From an aff. Roholtiella sp. LEGE 12411 (GTDB lineage: Bacteria > Cyanobacteriota > Cyanobacteriia > Cyanobacteriales > Nostocaceae), in assembly GCF_015206995.1 (NCBI RefSeq), contig NZ_JADEXR010000026.1, forward strand, positions 1 to 55,829: a stretch of DNA of 55,829 nucleotides. The letters are read 5' to 3'. Positions 45,535 through 54,137 of this stretch are shown here, piece by piece. A model generated the notes under the pieces. The model did not search any database. It worked only from the letters and a program-made list of their open reading frames with translations, and was not told the origin of the DNA. The position numbers were made by a program, and so were the translations under genes. Within the stretch, counting starts at the first letter, position 1, and the number at the start of each line of letters is the position of its first letter.

Positions 45535-46071
45535 ATGATTAAAAAGATCCTAGTTGCATTGGATCGCTCGGAAATAGGACAACAGGTTTTTGAGCAAGCA
45601 TTGACTTTAGCAAAGTTAACACAAGCCAACTTAATGTTACTGCATGTCCTGTCTCCAGAAGCAGAAGGTAGTCCTTACGTACCGATGTTGTCTAATTTTG
45701 ATTATTACCCAGGATTGAATAATCAAAGTTTTGAGTTATATCAAAAACAGTGGGACACACTAAAAAATGAAGGTATCCACATGTTGCAATTTTTCTGTGC
45801 CCATGCTAATACCGCTGGTGTTATTACGGAATTTACACAAAGCATTGGTAATCCTGGTCGCATGATTTGTGATTTAGCCCAGAATTGGGACACTGACCTA
45901 ATTGTCATGGGGCGTCGGGGTCGTTCTGGGCTGAGCGAACTATTCCTTGGTAGTGTCAGTAACTACGTCCTTCACCATGCTCCTTGTTCAGTGCATGTTG
46001 TGCATCTTGCAGTTACTGCTACAACAGATAAAGTTGCACAAGCAACCACAAACCCTTTAAGTGTCAACTAA
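45535..46071 (+). CDS. Universal stress protein (UspA family)
   Basis: This 178-aa single-domain protein starts MIKKILVALDRSEIGQQVFE and has the ATP-binding signature GRRGRSGLSELFLGSVSNYV (G2xG9xG[S/T]) and APCSVHVV near the end. It should bind ATP and act as a cytosolic stress-response dimer. A GGAGG site lies 8 bases before the ATG. It stands alone between the 104-aa gene and the exporter cluster. Confidence 0.9.
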   Translation: MIKKILVALDRSEIGQQVFEQALTLAKLTQANLMLLHVLSPEAEGSPYVPMLSNFDYYPGLNNQSFELYQKQWDTLKNEGIHMLQFFCAHANTAGVITEFTQSIGNPGRMICDLAQNWDTDLIVMGRRGRSGLSELFLGSVSNYVLHHAPCSVHVVHLAVTATTDKVAQATTNPLSVN

Positions 46072-46181
46072 ATACAGTTTTGATTAAAAGTTTGAACGAT
46101 CATCTTTAGACTTATCCGGAAATTAGGTTTTGACCCATGTTTTACAAGGCTTTGATACTCATTTGTGGATATGTCTAGTGT

Positions 46182-46934
46182 TTATTTGATCGTTATCACA
46201 GCATCTACACTATCAGTCTTCAGTTGACCATCTTCCATATAAATGATGCGATCGGCAATATCGAGGATGCGGTTGTCATGAGTAACCAGCAAAATCGTAC
46301 AATCTTGCTCTTTTGCTAGCTTCTGCATCAATTCGACGACATCGCGCCCAGATTTTTTGTCGAGTGCAGCAGTGGGTTCGTCTGCTAGTACAATCTTGGG
46401 ATGGCTGACTAAAGCACGTGCGATCGCCACTCGTTGTTTCTGTCCCCCAGATAGATTTTCTGGGTAGTAATTTACATGATCTGCCAAACCGACAGCTTCC
46501 AAGATGGCGATCGCTTTGGTGTCAATATCCTCATTCAGAAATTCGTCATGCAATTCTATAGACATTCGCACATTTTCTTTAGCTGACAAAAAAGTCATTA
46601 GGTTATGCGCCTGAAAAATATAGCCAATCTGGCGGCGAAGTTTGGTCAACTGCTGTTTTTTTGCACCACAAATTTCCTGTCCTAAAATTTTCAGGCTACC
46701 TTCTTGAGCAGAACGCAGCCCACCCATCAGCGTCAACAGGGTGGTTTTTCCCGACCCTGAGGGGCCAGTCATAATGACAATTTCTCCAGCGTTAATCTCC
46801 AAATTAATATCAAATAATACTTGTTTGCGAAGCGCACCTCCACCAAAATAGTGGTTGAGGTTACTAACAGAAATTACAGGTTCTAAAACCGAGAGTGTTG
46901 AGTTAGAAGTTACTTGTACAGATTCTTGGAACAT
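46182..46934 (-). CDS. devA: DevA-type ABC exporter ATPase
   Basis: This 250-aa ATP-binding subunit has Walker A GPSGSGKTTLLTLMGG, signature LSGGQKQRVAIARAL, Walker B IVLADEPTAALD and H-loop LLVTHDNRI, the complete set of the MacB/LolD-like DevA group. With DevC and DevB it would power export through an outer-membrane TolC-type channel, as for heterocyst glycolipids in Anabaena; genomes carry several such sets and this one need not be the heterocyst set. It lies 92 bases downstream of devC, the gap holding GAGTCAAAAATCAAG-type heptamer repeats. Confidence 0.85.
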   Translation of the reverse strand: MFQESVQVTSNSTLSVLEPVISVSNLNHYFGGGALRKQVLFDINLEINAGEIVIMTGPSGSGKTTLLTLMGGLRSAQEGSLKILGQEICGAKKQQLTKLRRQIGYIFQAHNLMTFLSAKENVRMSIELHDEFLNEDIDTKAIAILEAVGLADHVNYYPENLSGGQKQRVAIARALVSHPKIVLADEPTAALDKKSGRDVVELMQKLAKEQDCTILLVTHDNRILDIADRIIYMEDGQLKTDSVDAVITIK

Positions 46935-47026
46935 AAGATTTTTATCAAGGTTTTAAATTGTGGCTTAGGAGTCAAGAGTCAAAAATCAAGAGATAGTGGT
47001 TATCCTCCACTCCCTCACTCTTGACA

Positions 47027-48193
47027 CTAAAAAACATCGGCGGGATCAGCAGCTCGTAGCTTTCGCATGGCGATCGCTCCAGAAAAAGTACACATGATAA
47101 TGGTTAAAACGAAGACAGATATAGCTCGTTCCAGCTTCATGGTTAGGGGAAGCAGTGTAGCAGCATAGGTGATCTGATACAGCCCTACAGAAAGCAAAAA
47201 TGCAGGCATATAACCTAACACGGCTAAGACCAATGCTTCTTGGAATAGGACTCCTAAAAGGTAGCGATCGCTATAACCCATTGCTTTGAGGGTGGCGTAT
47301 TCTGGCAGGTGTTCCGAAACATCAGAGTAAAGTATCTGGTAGACAATGACGATGCCGACAATGAACCCGACACCTACACCCAAACCAAAAATAAAACCAA
47401 TACCAGTCCCGGTGGCCCAGTAATTTTTTTCGATTTCGGCAAACCCTTCTGGAGTTAAGACTTTGACATCATTGGGTAGCCCGGCGACAAGTTGCGATCG
47501 CACTTTTTCGAGATCACTACCTGGTTTGAGGTGAATCAACCCAACTTCTATTTGATCAGGTTTACGGTTTGGAAACAGTTGTAAAAAAGTAGAGTCACTG
47601 GTGATGACATTACCATCGGCGGCAAAGGAAGCACCATTACTAAACACGCCTTTAACGCTCACAGCTTTGCTATTCAGTTCCGTCTCAAAGTTGCCTGTTT
47701 TTTTAAATATATCTCCAACCGCCCCATACTCTGGACGACCTGCCTGGTCAAACAAAACTTGATATAACTGCTTGAGATGATCCTGATTGTGTTGGATTTC
47801 AGGAAATTTAAACGCAGATTTGGCCGGATCAATACCCCATACTAAGATGGCACGATCAAGACGCGTTTCGGGATTTCGCCATTGTCCGGTGTTAATATAA
47901 ACCGAATTCACCGACTCAATACCTTCGTAACCCAATGTTTGGTACAGTCGCTCTCTAGAAAAGCTTTTTACCGAAAACAAAGTTTGAAATTGGGGATTAA
48001 TCAAAACCAAATCTGCTTCTAAATTGCGATGGGGTTGGACGGCTCCATCAAAAAGCGCACTTTCAAACCCCAACTGAATAAACATCAGCATATCGGCAAA
48101 GGTAATACCTGCGACTGCAACCACCAGACGCGTTTTTTCTTTCATTAATTGCCGCCATGCTAGCGGCGTTTTGCGAAACAGTTTAGAAAACAT
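47027..48193 (-). CDS. devC: DevC-type ABC exporter permease
   Basis: This 388-aa FtsX/MacB-type permease has one N-terminal helix after the conserved KTPLAWRQLMKEKTRLVVAV, a large periplasmic domain (about 45-260) and three C-terminal helices (FIFGLGVGVGFIVGIVIVYQ; LPEYATLKAMGYSDRYLLGV between). It matches DevC in length and layout. Its start is 4 bases after the DUF2834 gene, so the two are translationally linked. Confidence 0.85.
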   Translation of the reverse strand: MFSKLFRKTPLAWRQLMKEKTRLVVAVAGITFADMLMFIQLGFESALFDGAVQPHRNLEADLVLINPQFQTLFSVKSFSRERLYQTLGYEGIESVNSVYINTGQWRNPETRLDRAILVWGIDPAKSAFKFPEIQHNQDHLKQLYQVLFDQAGRPEYGAVGDIFKKTGNFETELNSKAVSVKGVFSNGASFAADGNVITSDSTFLQLFPNRKPDQIEVGLIHLKPGSDLEKVRSQLVAGLPNDVKVLTPEGFAEIEKNYWATGTGIGFIFGLGVGVGFIVGIVIVYQILYSDVSEHLPEYATLKAMGYSDRYLLGVLFQEALVLAVLGYMPAFLLSVGLYQITYAATLLPLTMKLERAISVFVLTIIMCTFSGAIAMRKLRAADPADVF

Positions 48194-48197
48194 ATAA

Positions 48198-48536
48198 TTA
48201 TGAATTAGTAATTATTTTGTCAGCCTGTTCAAGCTGGCGCTGTCGCATTAATAGAAATAAGGGAAGACCTAAAGAAACACCGACCAAGAGATTACAAGCA
48301 ACATAAATCCAGAGATGTTGCATTTTAAGGCGTGTTCCTTCCCAAAATACGAATACCCACAATACAAGGGACGAAACAATAACATCCATACCAAAAAAAC
48401 CAGAAATTTTGTTAGCAAATAGTTGTTCAAAAAACAGTTTTATATCAAAACCATGCTCTAAGGTAAAAGGAATGAACTGAGAATAAGGTAGAGCAAAGCC
48501 AAGTATACAAAGCAGAAAGTATATGATTTGAACCAT
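48198..48536 (-). CDS. DUF2834-like membrane protein
   Basis: This 112-aa protein has three membrane helices (IIYFLLCILGFALPYSQFIP; VSSLVLWVFVFWEG; WIYVACNLLVGVSLGLPLFL) and the loop FFGMDVIVSS, as in DUF2834. ATG 48536 has AAGGTG at a suitable distance; an upstream GTG adds four residues. Function unknown. Its place between devB and devC, with a 4-base gap to devC, suggests it belongs to the exporter. Confidence 0.7.
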   Translation of the reverse strand: MVQIIYFLLCILGFALPYSQFIPFTLEHGFDIKLFFEQLFANKISGFFGMDVIVSSLVLWVFVFWEGTRLKMQHLWIYVACNLLVGVSLGLPLFLLMRQRQLEQADKIITNS

Positions 48537-48597
48537 GATCGAATTCACCTTATAAGCTAATCGTCATTTATTTTTCCAGACCAATTCGTTTGTAGCA

Positions 48598-48611
48598 AGG
48601 GCTTCAGCCCT
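48598..48611. repeat. AGGGCTTCAGCCCT palindrome
   Basis: A small dispersed palindrome preceded by TGTAGCA, a common cyanobacterial intergenic repeat, lies in the gap between devB and the DUF2834 gene. It could weaken read-through. Confidence 0.5.
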
Positions 48612-48703
48612 GGGAGCAATGCAACTTAAATGCTCATTAGCTTAAGAGATGCTGGAATATACGAGTTCACATTATGGTGTATCTAACCTTTGGAACAACA
48701 ACT

Positions 48704-49993
48704 CTACAATTCAATCGCTGTCTGCACCTGTAAATTGGTAAAACCAGCAACTCGCTTACTGTCTTCGGGATTCAGGCGAATTTTCACCTCAATCACTCGG
48801 CTATCAAGGTTTTCCCCAGGCTGGTTGCTGAAAACATTTTGGCGATTTACCTGCAAGCCAATTTGAGCAACGGTTCCTCGCAGTTCGCCGACAAATACTT
48901 GACTGGTAATCGTTGCCTGTTGTCCTAGTTTCACTTTACCAATGTCGGTTTGATAAACTTCTGCTACTGCAACCATTTGGTCTGTTTGCGCTAAGTCTGC
49001 AATTCCAGCAGTACTAATTTTTTCTCCGGCTCTTGTATGAATTTTGATTATCTGTCCCGCCATCGGTGCTTTGATGTAAGCTCCCGCCAACTCGGTTTGA
49101 GCGTGTTTGAGTGAGGCGATCGCATTCTCAACTTCTGATTGTGCCGCTGCTACATCCACAGTCCGGACTTCTGCAATACTGGTAAGCGTAGCTTTGGCTT
49201 CACTAACTTGCTTGTTCCCAGTGGCGTTGGTGCGGTTGAGCGCGGCTTTCGCTTCAGCAAGTTCTCTGCTTGCAGTGGTGTTAATGCGGTTGAGTACTGC
49301 TTTGGCTTCGCCCAGTTGCTGTTTAGCAGTTTCCACGCTCAAGCCTTTACCGTCAAATAAAGAACTTGAAATTGCGCCTTGAGTATATAGTTGCTGATAA
49401 CGTTGATATTCGGCTTGGGCATTATTTAATTCTGCGGAAAGCTTCTTAATTGTTGCTTCTTGAGCTATTCTGTCTCCTTGCCATTGCGCCTCTATCCGGG
49501 CGATCGCTTCTTGTTGAGCTGATTTGTCTCCTTGGGACTGGGCTTGTAAGCGTTCAACACTTGCTTGCTGTGCCTGAATTTCGCCAGTTTTGGCGCCGGC
49601 TTTCACTTGAGCGAGTTTAGCTTGAGCAACTTTGACTTGTTTTTCAGCCTGTAGTACCGCAGTTTGCAAGCGATCGCGTGCGTCTAAAATTGCTAAAATC
49701 TGTCCGGCTTGAGGGCGATCGCCCTCCTTAACTAGGATTTGGGCAATGCGATCGCCATCTAAAGCTATAGGTGCAAATAAGCTAATTACTTCTGCTTCTG
49801 GTTCTATTCTTCCTAATGCTGATACTTTCAGTCTAGTAGGCGTGGTTTGTATAGACTCAGATGAGGCAGTTTGACTAACTTTTCCAAACTGAGAAATACC
49901 ATAGATAACAATTCCACCTGTAAGAACAGTCGCGGCAATTACTAATGCAATTAATCCTTTATTGGGAACTTTGAATAACAGTTTACTATTCAT
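48704..49993 (-). CDS. devB: DevB-type membrane-fusion protein (HlyD family)
   Basis: This 429-aa periplasmic adaptor has an N-terminal membrane anchor (LIALVIAATVLTGGIVIYGI), a lipoyl/barrel half (RIEPEAEVISLFAPIALDGD), a long alpha-helical hairpin (about 110-310) with an internally repeated KAxLNRxNATxxKxxxEAKA pattern, then the second barrel half (AGAYIKAPMAGQIIKIHTRA). It joins the DevC/DevA pump to an outer-membrane channel. A GGAGAG site precedes the ATG. It is the first exporter gene after the TetR gene, on the same strand. Confidence 0.85.
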   Translation of the reverse strand: MNSKLLFKVPNKGLIALVIAATVLTGGIVIYGISQFGKVSQTASSESIQTTPTRLKVSALGRIEPEAEVISLFAPIALDGDRIAQILVKEGDRPQAGQILAILDARDRLQTAVLQAEKQVKVAQAKLAQVKAGAKTGEIQAQQASVERLQAQSQGDKSAQQEAIARIEAQWQGDRIAQEATIKKLSAELNNAQAEYQRYQQLYTQGAISSSLFDGKGLSVETAKQQLGEAKAVLNRINTTASRELAEAKAALNRTNATGNKQVSEAKATLTSIAEVRTVDVAAAQSEVENAIASLKHAQTELAGAYIKAPMAGQIIKIHTRAGEKISTAGIADLAQTDQMVAVAEVYQTDIGKVKLGQQATITSQVFVGELRGTVAQIGLQVNRQNVFSNQPGENLDSRVIEVKIRLNPEDSKRVAGFTNLQVQTAIEL

Positions 49994-50045
49994 CTGTTTC
50001 TCTCCATAATATTCTCAGATTGTGTATGAGTATCATTCGTATTAC

Positions 50046-50162
50046 CTATAGGATTCCTATTTGATTTTTGAAAGAACGGCGTACACCTCTAACTCCCTTT
50101 TTTCCCATTTCCCATTCCCTGTCTCTACAAGTCAGTTCACGAATCAAATCGGATTACTATAG
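50046..50162. mobile_element. MITE family C, copy 2 (117 bp)
   Basis: CTATAGGATTCCTATTTGAT and, inverted, CTATAGTAATCCGATTTGAT form its ends. On the minus strand its first six bases supply the last Leu codon and the TAG stop of the TetR gene. It also separates tetR from devB. Confidence 0.8.
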
Positions 50163-50768
50163 TAATTGCTCGTTCCTTGAATATGATTTACAGTTAGTTT
50201 CTTGATTAGTCAAATATGCCATCAGCATTTTACCCAACAAGGCAAATTGTTCACAAAAATTAATATTTTCATTACCCCATAACCGTTCGAGAATTAAGCC
50301 ATCAATTAGACCCAATATAAAGGAAGCAAGCGCCGGATCTTGGATACCCAAAACATCCTTGAGCGCTTGCCGAGATTGATCATCAACCCGCTTAAATACT
50401 CCACTACCCCACGGTTCCTTAGAGTCTTGATGCTGACGAAAATCAACCAATATATAAGTTAATTTAATAAAGTAATCTTCATTTTTAGAAAGATATCTTC
50501 CCACTGCTTCTAGTTTTTCTTGAAGTGTCTGCATTCCCTCCAACTCAGCCATTGCCATTAGCATCTCTTGCTGATTGATCTCTTCCACAAATTGCTTAAA
50601 TAAAGTCTTTTTGTTGGGGAAGTAGTGGTATAAGGTACCAGTAGAAACTCCTAACCCCTGAGCAATTTGGCGCATAGTGATGGAACCATAGCTTTTTTGG
50701 GCAAATAAGTTAAAGCACTTGCCGAGTAGTTTTTTACGGTATAACTCATGGTCAACAATCTTAGGCAT
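50157..50768 (-). CDS. TetR-family regulator, probable controller of the exporter
   Basis: This 203-aa protein has an N-terminal helix-turn-helix (TMRQIAQGLGVSTGTLYHYF, then PNKKTLF) and a larger ligand-binding part. It lies directly upstream of devB and is likely to control the exporter genes. The C-terminus runs into MITE C, which supplies the last codon and stop, so a few native residues may be lost. A candidate operator lies at 50793-50802. The ligand is unknown. Confidence 0.85.
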   Translation of the reverse strand: MPKIVDHELYRKKLLGKCFNLFAQKSYGSITMRQIAQGLGVSTGTLYHYFPNKKTLFKQFVEEINQQEMLMAMAELEGMQTLQEKLEAVGRYLSKNEDYFIKLTYILVDFRQHQDSKEPWGSGVFKRVDDQSRQALKDVLGIQDPALASFILGLIDGLILERLWGNENINFCEQFALLGKMLMAYLTNQETNCKSYSRNEQLL

Positions 50769-50792
50769 GAATAGGTTAATTTATATATATCG

Positions 50793-50802
50793 AACGCTCG
50801 TT
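50793..50802. promoter_or_regulatory. Candidate TetR operator AACGCTCGTT
   Basis: AACG and CGTT form inverted half-sites with a 2-base spacer, 25 bases before the tetR start, the form of many TetR-family sites. It is short, so chance is possible. The flank TTATATATATCG is AT-rich and may hold the promoter. Confidence 0.4.
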
Positions 50803-50975
50803 ATTTATAAGAGTAACCTCTCTGTTACTGATTTGTCAAAGTATGGTTGATTTAAATCGAACATGGTTTATATAGCCTAAGTCTAAAAAAAATGTGATAT
50901 TTATTACTTTTTTTCAGTGAAATGTACGATATTTTGTCAGGTAAAAGCACTTGATTAGAGGTGACATACTCCTAT

Positions 50976-51099
50976 AGGACTTACGCAACTGGTACACAAG
51001 GCTTCTGGTATAAGAGTCAAGGGTCAAGGTTTTTTGGACTTTTGACCTTTGACTCTGGACAACCTCTGGCGTTAAAAATATGACACTTGCGTAAGTCCT
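50976..51099. mobile_element. MITE family A, copy 4, inverted (124 bp)
   Basis: Reverse complement of copy 1, perfect 13-bp ends, lacking the short TTGATTC part. It lies in the 990-base gap upstream of the sigma gene. Apart from it that gap (50803-51760) is AT-rich; I could not resolve the sigma-gene promoter. Confidence 0.85.
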
Positions 51100-51760
51100 A
51101 TATGTGATTAATATAGCTAATGGCGATCGCCGATGACGGATGCACAAGTTCTGGTTTGGCAAAGTAACCATACTTTTATCTTGATAGAGTAAATAATGCT
51201 TTTATTAAACGGTGTGATTAGATTACCTAATGATAAGTTATAAGCCAACAATAGATGCGTTGATATTAATGATTGATTTTTAGATAAAAACTATTATATT
51301 GAAGCCAAACCAGCTTGAAGATAGGTTAGTGATTGTCCATAACTAACGCTTATTTGATATTAGGAGATTATCAAAATAATAGCTATGACATTTAGTATTA
51401 GGGATTTGTTCCCTGTAATTATGTAATAGACTAGGAAAGTCTTGACTTCTTTACCCTCAGACGCCTTGAGGAAGCGAGCAGACAATATTTATGTTTTAAT
51501 ATCTCTAAAAATCAACCATTAGTAAGAGTATCTTATACAAAATATATGCTGATGATATTTTTGCTAATTGATTTCTCGTTATTAATAGGCTTAATATTCT
51601 GTGATGGGTTGACAACCTTCAAAAATTAACTCAGAAAGTGTTATACAATAGAGCTGATCAACCTTACTAATTTATTGGTAAGTAGTATAAAAATGCTATA
51701 AGTCTGGATATCCATACTTGACAATAAAAAATTAATGAGGCTAAAGAGGAGGAAATAACC

Positions 51761-52783
51761 ATGAGTAACTTAACATCTGCACATACCGAAGTTGACAAAG
51801 TGCAGAAAAAAAATCTAACTATAGATAAAAAACCTCGTCGAGCTACAGATGATATTGTACGTGCTTATCTGCAACAAATTGGGCGAGTAAATTTGTTGAC
51901 TCGTGAACAAGAGATTGTTTTTGCTCAACAGGTGCAGCAGATGATGACTTTACTAGCTGCTCAAGAAGAATTGGCTGTGAAATTAAAGCACCAACCGACA
52001 TTGCAAGAATGGGCTGCTCATACAAACTTAAGTGTCGAGGTATTAGAGCAACAGCTAAGTCAAGGACACCAGGCTAAGCAGAGAATGATTCAGGCGAATC
52101 TCCGGTTAGTAGTAGCAGTTGCTAAGAAATACCAGCAACGAAGCCTAGAGTTTATGGATTTAATCCAAGAGGGTACTTTGGGCTTAGAACGAGGCGTGGA
52201 TAAATTTGATCCCACGCTTGGGTATAAGTTTTCTACCTACGCTTATTGGTGGATTCGTCAAGGAATTACACGAGCGATCGCCCAACAAGGACGTACAATT
52301 CGCTTACCCATTCACATTTTTGAGAAACTCAACAAAATTAAGCGTGTACAGCGCGAATTATCTCAACAACTGGGGCGCGTTCCTACCACCACTGAAATTG
52401 CTAACTCATTATCTCTGACACCCAGCCAAATTCGAGAATGTTGGTATCTCACCCGTCAACCCTTTTCCCTAGAGGCGCGAGTTGGAGAACAACAAGATAC
52501 AGAATTGCAAGACATCCTAGAAGATGACGGACTTTCTCCGGAAGACTACGCTGTCGAAGAATCCCTCCACCAAGACTTACAAGACTTATTGGCAAAGCTG
52601 ACTCCTCAGCAGAGAGAAATATTAACCTTGCGCTTTGGCCTTGCTGATGGATATGAACTTTCTTTAGCACAAATTGGCGATCGCATGGGTATTAGTCGAG
52701 AACGGGTGCGCCAGATAGAGCAAAAGGCTCTAAGTCTTCTAAGGCGTCAAAAGGATCAAGTGCGTAGTTATCTAGCTGTTTAA
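51761..52783 (+). CDS. Group 2 sigma-70 family RNA polymerase sigma factor
   Basis: This is a 340-aa non-essential-type sigma factor. Region 1.2/2.1 begins DDIVRAYLQQIGRVNLLTRE, region 2 has MIQANLRLVVAVAKKYQ and FSTYAYWWIRQGITRAIA (2.3-2.4), region 3 RLPIHIFEKLNKIKRVQREL, and region 4 LTPQQREILTLRFGL with the helix-turn-helix SLAQIGDRMGISRERVRQIE. There is no group 1 N-terminal extension. The exact type (SigB/SigD/SigE group) cannot be fixed by eye. Strong AGGAGGAAATAACC ribosome site. It directs stress- or nutrient-dependent transcription. Confidence 0.9.
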   Translation: MSNLTSAHTEVDKVQKKNLTIDKKPRRATDDIVRAYLQQIGRVNLLTREQEIVFAQQVQQMMTLLAAQEELAVKLKHQPTLQEWAAHTNLSVEVLEQQLSQGHQAKQRMIQANLRLVVAVAKKYQQRSLEFMDLIQEGTLGLERGVDKFDPTLGYKFSTYAYWWIRQGITRAIAQQGRTIRLPIHIFEKLNKIKRVQRELSQQLGRVPTTTEIANSLSLTPSQIRECWYLTRQPFSLEARVGEQQDTELQDILEDDGLSPEDYAVEESLHQDLQDLLAKLTPQQREILTLRFGLADGYELSLAQIGDRMGISRERVRQIEQKALSLLRRQKDQVRSYLAV

Positions 52784-52855
52784 GGAAAATGTAGAGTATA
52801 AAATTAAGTTCTTCTAGGAGAAAATGAACCTCAGTAGCCTCAAATAAGATTTGAT

Positions 52856-53350
52856 ATGAGTACACCACAAACAGTACAACAATTGCAAGCAGAATGGGTA
52901 ACGCCGGAAAACTTTCGGCGTTATGGACAGGTGATTTCTGCTAGTCAAGATGGAAAGGCTTACGATGCGGAAGATGCCAATTTAAATCTACAAAATGGCA
53001 TTCCACGATTTTATATTATGCGTTTGCAGGGCAGAGGGCGAAAATTTCACCAAATCACTCGCCATCTGCAATGTACTCAATGTTTGGGTTCTTTAGAAGG
53101 AAAAGATTGGTTCATTGCAGTTTGTCCTCCTAATAATGATGTGAATCAACCAGCGCTAGAGGAGCTTGCAGCTTTCCGCATTCCAGGGAATTGTTTTATT
53201 AAGTTACATGAGGGGACTTGGCACGCTGGGCCATATTTTGAGCATGACGCTGTAGATTTTTATAATTTAGAACTAGCTGATACAAACAAGGTGGATCATT
53301 TTACCCACAATTTTTTTAAGAGTCATCAGCTAGAGTTTGAGATGGTGTAG
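52856..53350 (+). CDS. Ureidoglycolate lyase (AllA)-like protein
   Basis: This 164-aa cupin-fold protein has WVTPENFRRYGQVISAS at the start, FHQITRHLQCTQCLGSLEGK with the conserved His, and FIKLHEGTWHAGPYFE near the end, as in AllA, which splits ureidoglycolate to glyoxylate and urea in purine breakdown. Other purine genes are absent here, so the substrate is not proven. It follows the sigma gene by 72 bases and may be co-transcribed. Confidence 0.75.
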   Translation: MSTPQTVQQLQAEWVTPENFRRYGQVISASQDGKAYDAEDANLNLQNGIPRFYIMRLQGRGRKFHQITRHLQCTQCLGSLEGKDWFIAVCPPNNDVNQPALEELAAFRIPGNCFIKLHEGTWHAGPYFEHDAVDFYNLELADTNKVDHFTHNFFKSHQLEFEMV

Positions 53351-53421
53351 GTGAAACTAGGTCTTTGTATAATTTCGGGGTATTGATATCTACAAGCTGT
53401 TTGACACTCCCTGCTCTAAAC

Positions 53422-53468
53422 AAGCTGTTCACAGCTTATCCCCTTCTCCACCAGCGACGAAGAAGGGG
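53422..53468. terminator. Hairpins between convergent genes
   Basis: AAGCTGT/ACAGCTT (53422-53437) is followed by CCCCTTCT (53440-53447) and AGAAGGGG (53461-53468). They lie between the AllA-like and pentapeptide genes and may act as a bidirectional terminator; T-runs are weak. Confidence 0.4.
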
Positions 53469-53475
53469 TAAAATT

Positions 53476-53973
53476 CTACCTACATCCTAAAGACTCACGA
53501 GTATCCACACCAGTTTTAGAATTCACACCACTTGCTTTAACACAGAGCTTTTTCACTTGCTGTCCATCTAAAATTGCATTTGTGAAATCAGCACCTGTGA
53601 TATCAACATTATCGAAAGTAGAACGTAGCATCATTGCATCTGTCAAAACGGTATCACTTAAATCAGTACCCTTAAACCTTGCCAGATAAGCTATGCCATT
53701 ACTAAAATCTGCACCATGCAGATTAACCCCCTCCAACACGCTACCGTTAAACACACCACCGCGTAAGTCGGCATTGCTAAAGTTAGCATTCTCTAGATTG
53801 ACATTGGTAAACTCAGTGCCAACTAAATTTTGACCAGAATAATCCTTCCCCTTAAGTTCATCATTACCAGCAGAACGGGTAATACTAGAAGAACTTGCAG
53901 CTTGGGCTGATAGGGGAAACAAAAAAAGAACCATAGCCAAGATAAAGCTAGCTAGTAATCGCCAATATTTCAT
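53476..53973 (-). CDS. Lumenal pentapeptide-repeat protein
   Basis: This 165-aa protein has a signal peptide (LLASFILAMVLFLFPLSAQA, cut near AQA-AS) and then about 90 residues of pentapeptide repeats (A/V-[D/N]-[L/F]-X-X: YSGQNLVGTEFTNVNLENAN, FSNADLRGGVFNG), forming a right-handed quadrilateral helix. Two Cys in the C-terminal tail (KKLCVKASG … SLGCR) may form a disulfide. This plan matches the thylakoid lumen 15-kDa type proteins of cyanobacteria and plants. Role unknown. Confidence 0.8.
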   Translation of the reverse strand: MKYWRLLASFILAMVLFLFPLSAQAASSSSITRSAGNDELKGKDYSGQNLVGTEFTNVNLENANFSNADLRGGVFNGSVLEGVNLHGADFSNGIAYLARFKGTDLSDTVLTDAMMLRSTFDNVDITGADFTNAILDGQQVKKLCVKASGVNSKTGVDTRESLGCR

Positions 53974-54137
53974 AATGTTTTCTTAACAAAACTCAATACT
54001 TGTACCATTAACTATTAAACCTCACTGGAGAGTGCTGAGTTCTCTAGGATTTGTTTGTCACCTAAAAACATCAGTCTGTCAAATTAGAAACCATCTCGTA
54101 GGATGATAGATGTTGAGGTGCGATCGTAAAATTACCT

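Noticed and set aside
50914-51171. 85-aa minus-strand ORF
   Set aside because: Mostly MITE A copy 4 sequence.
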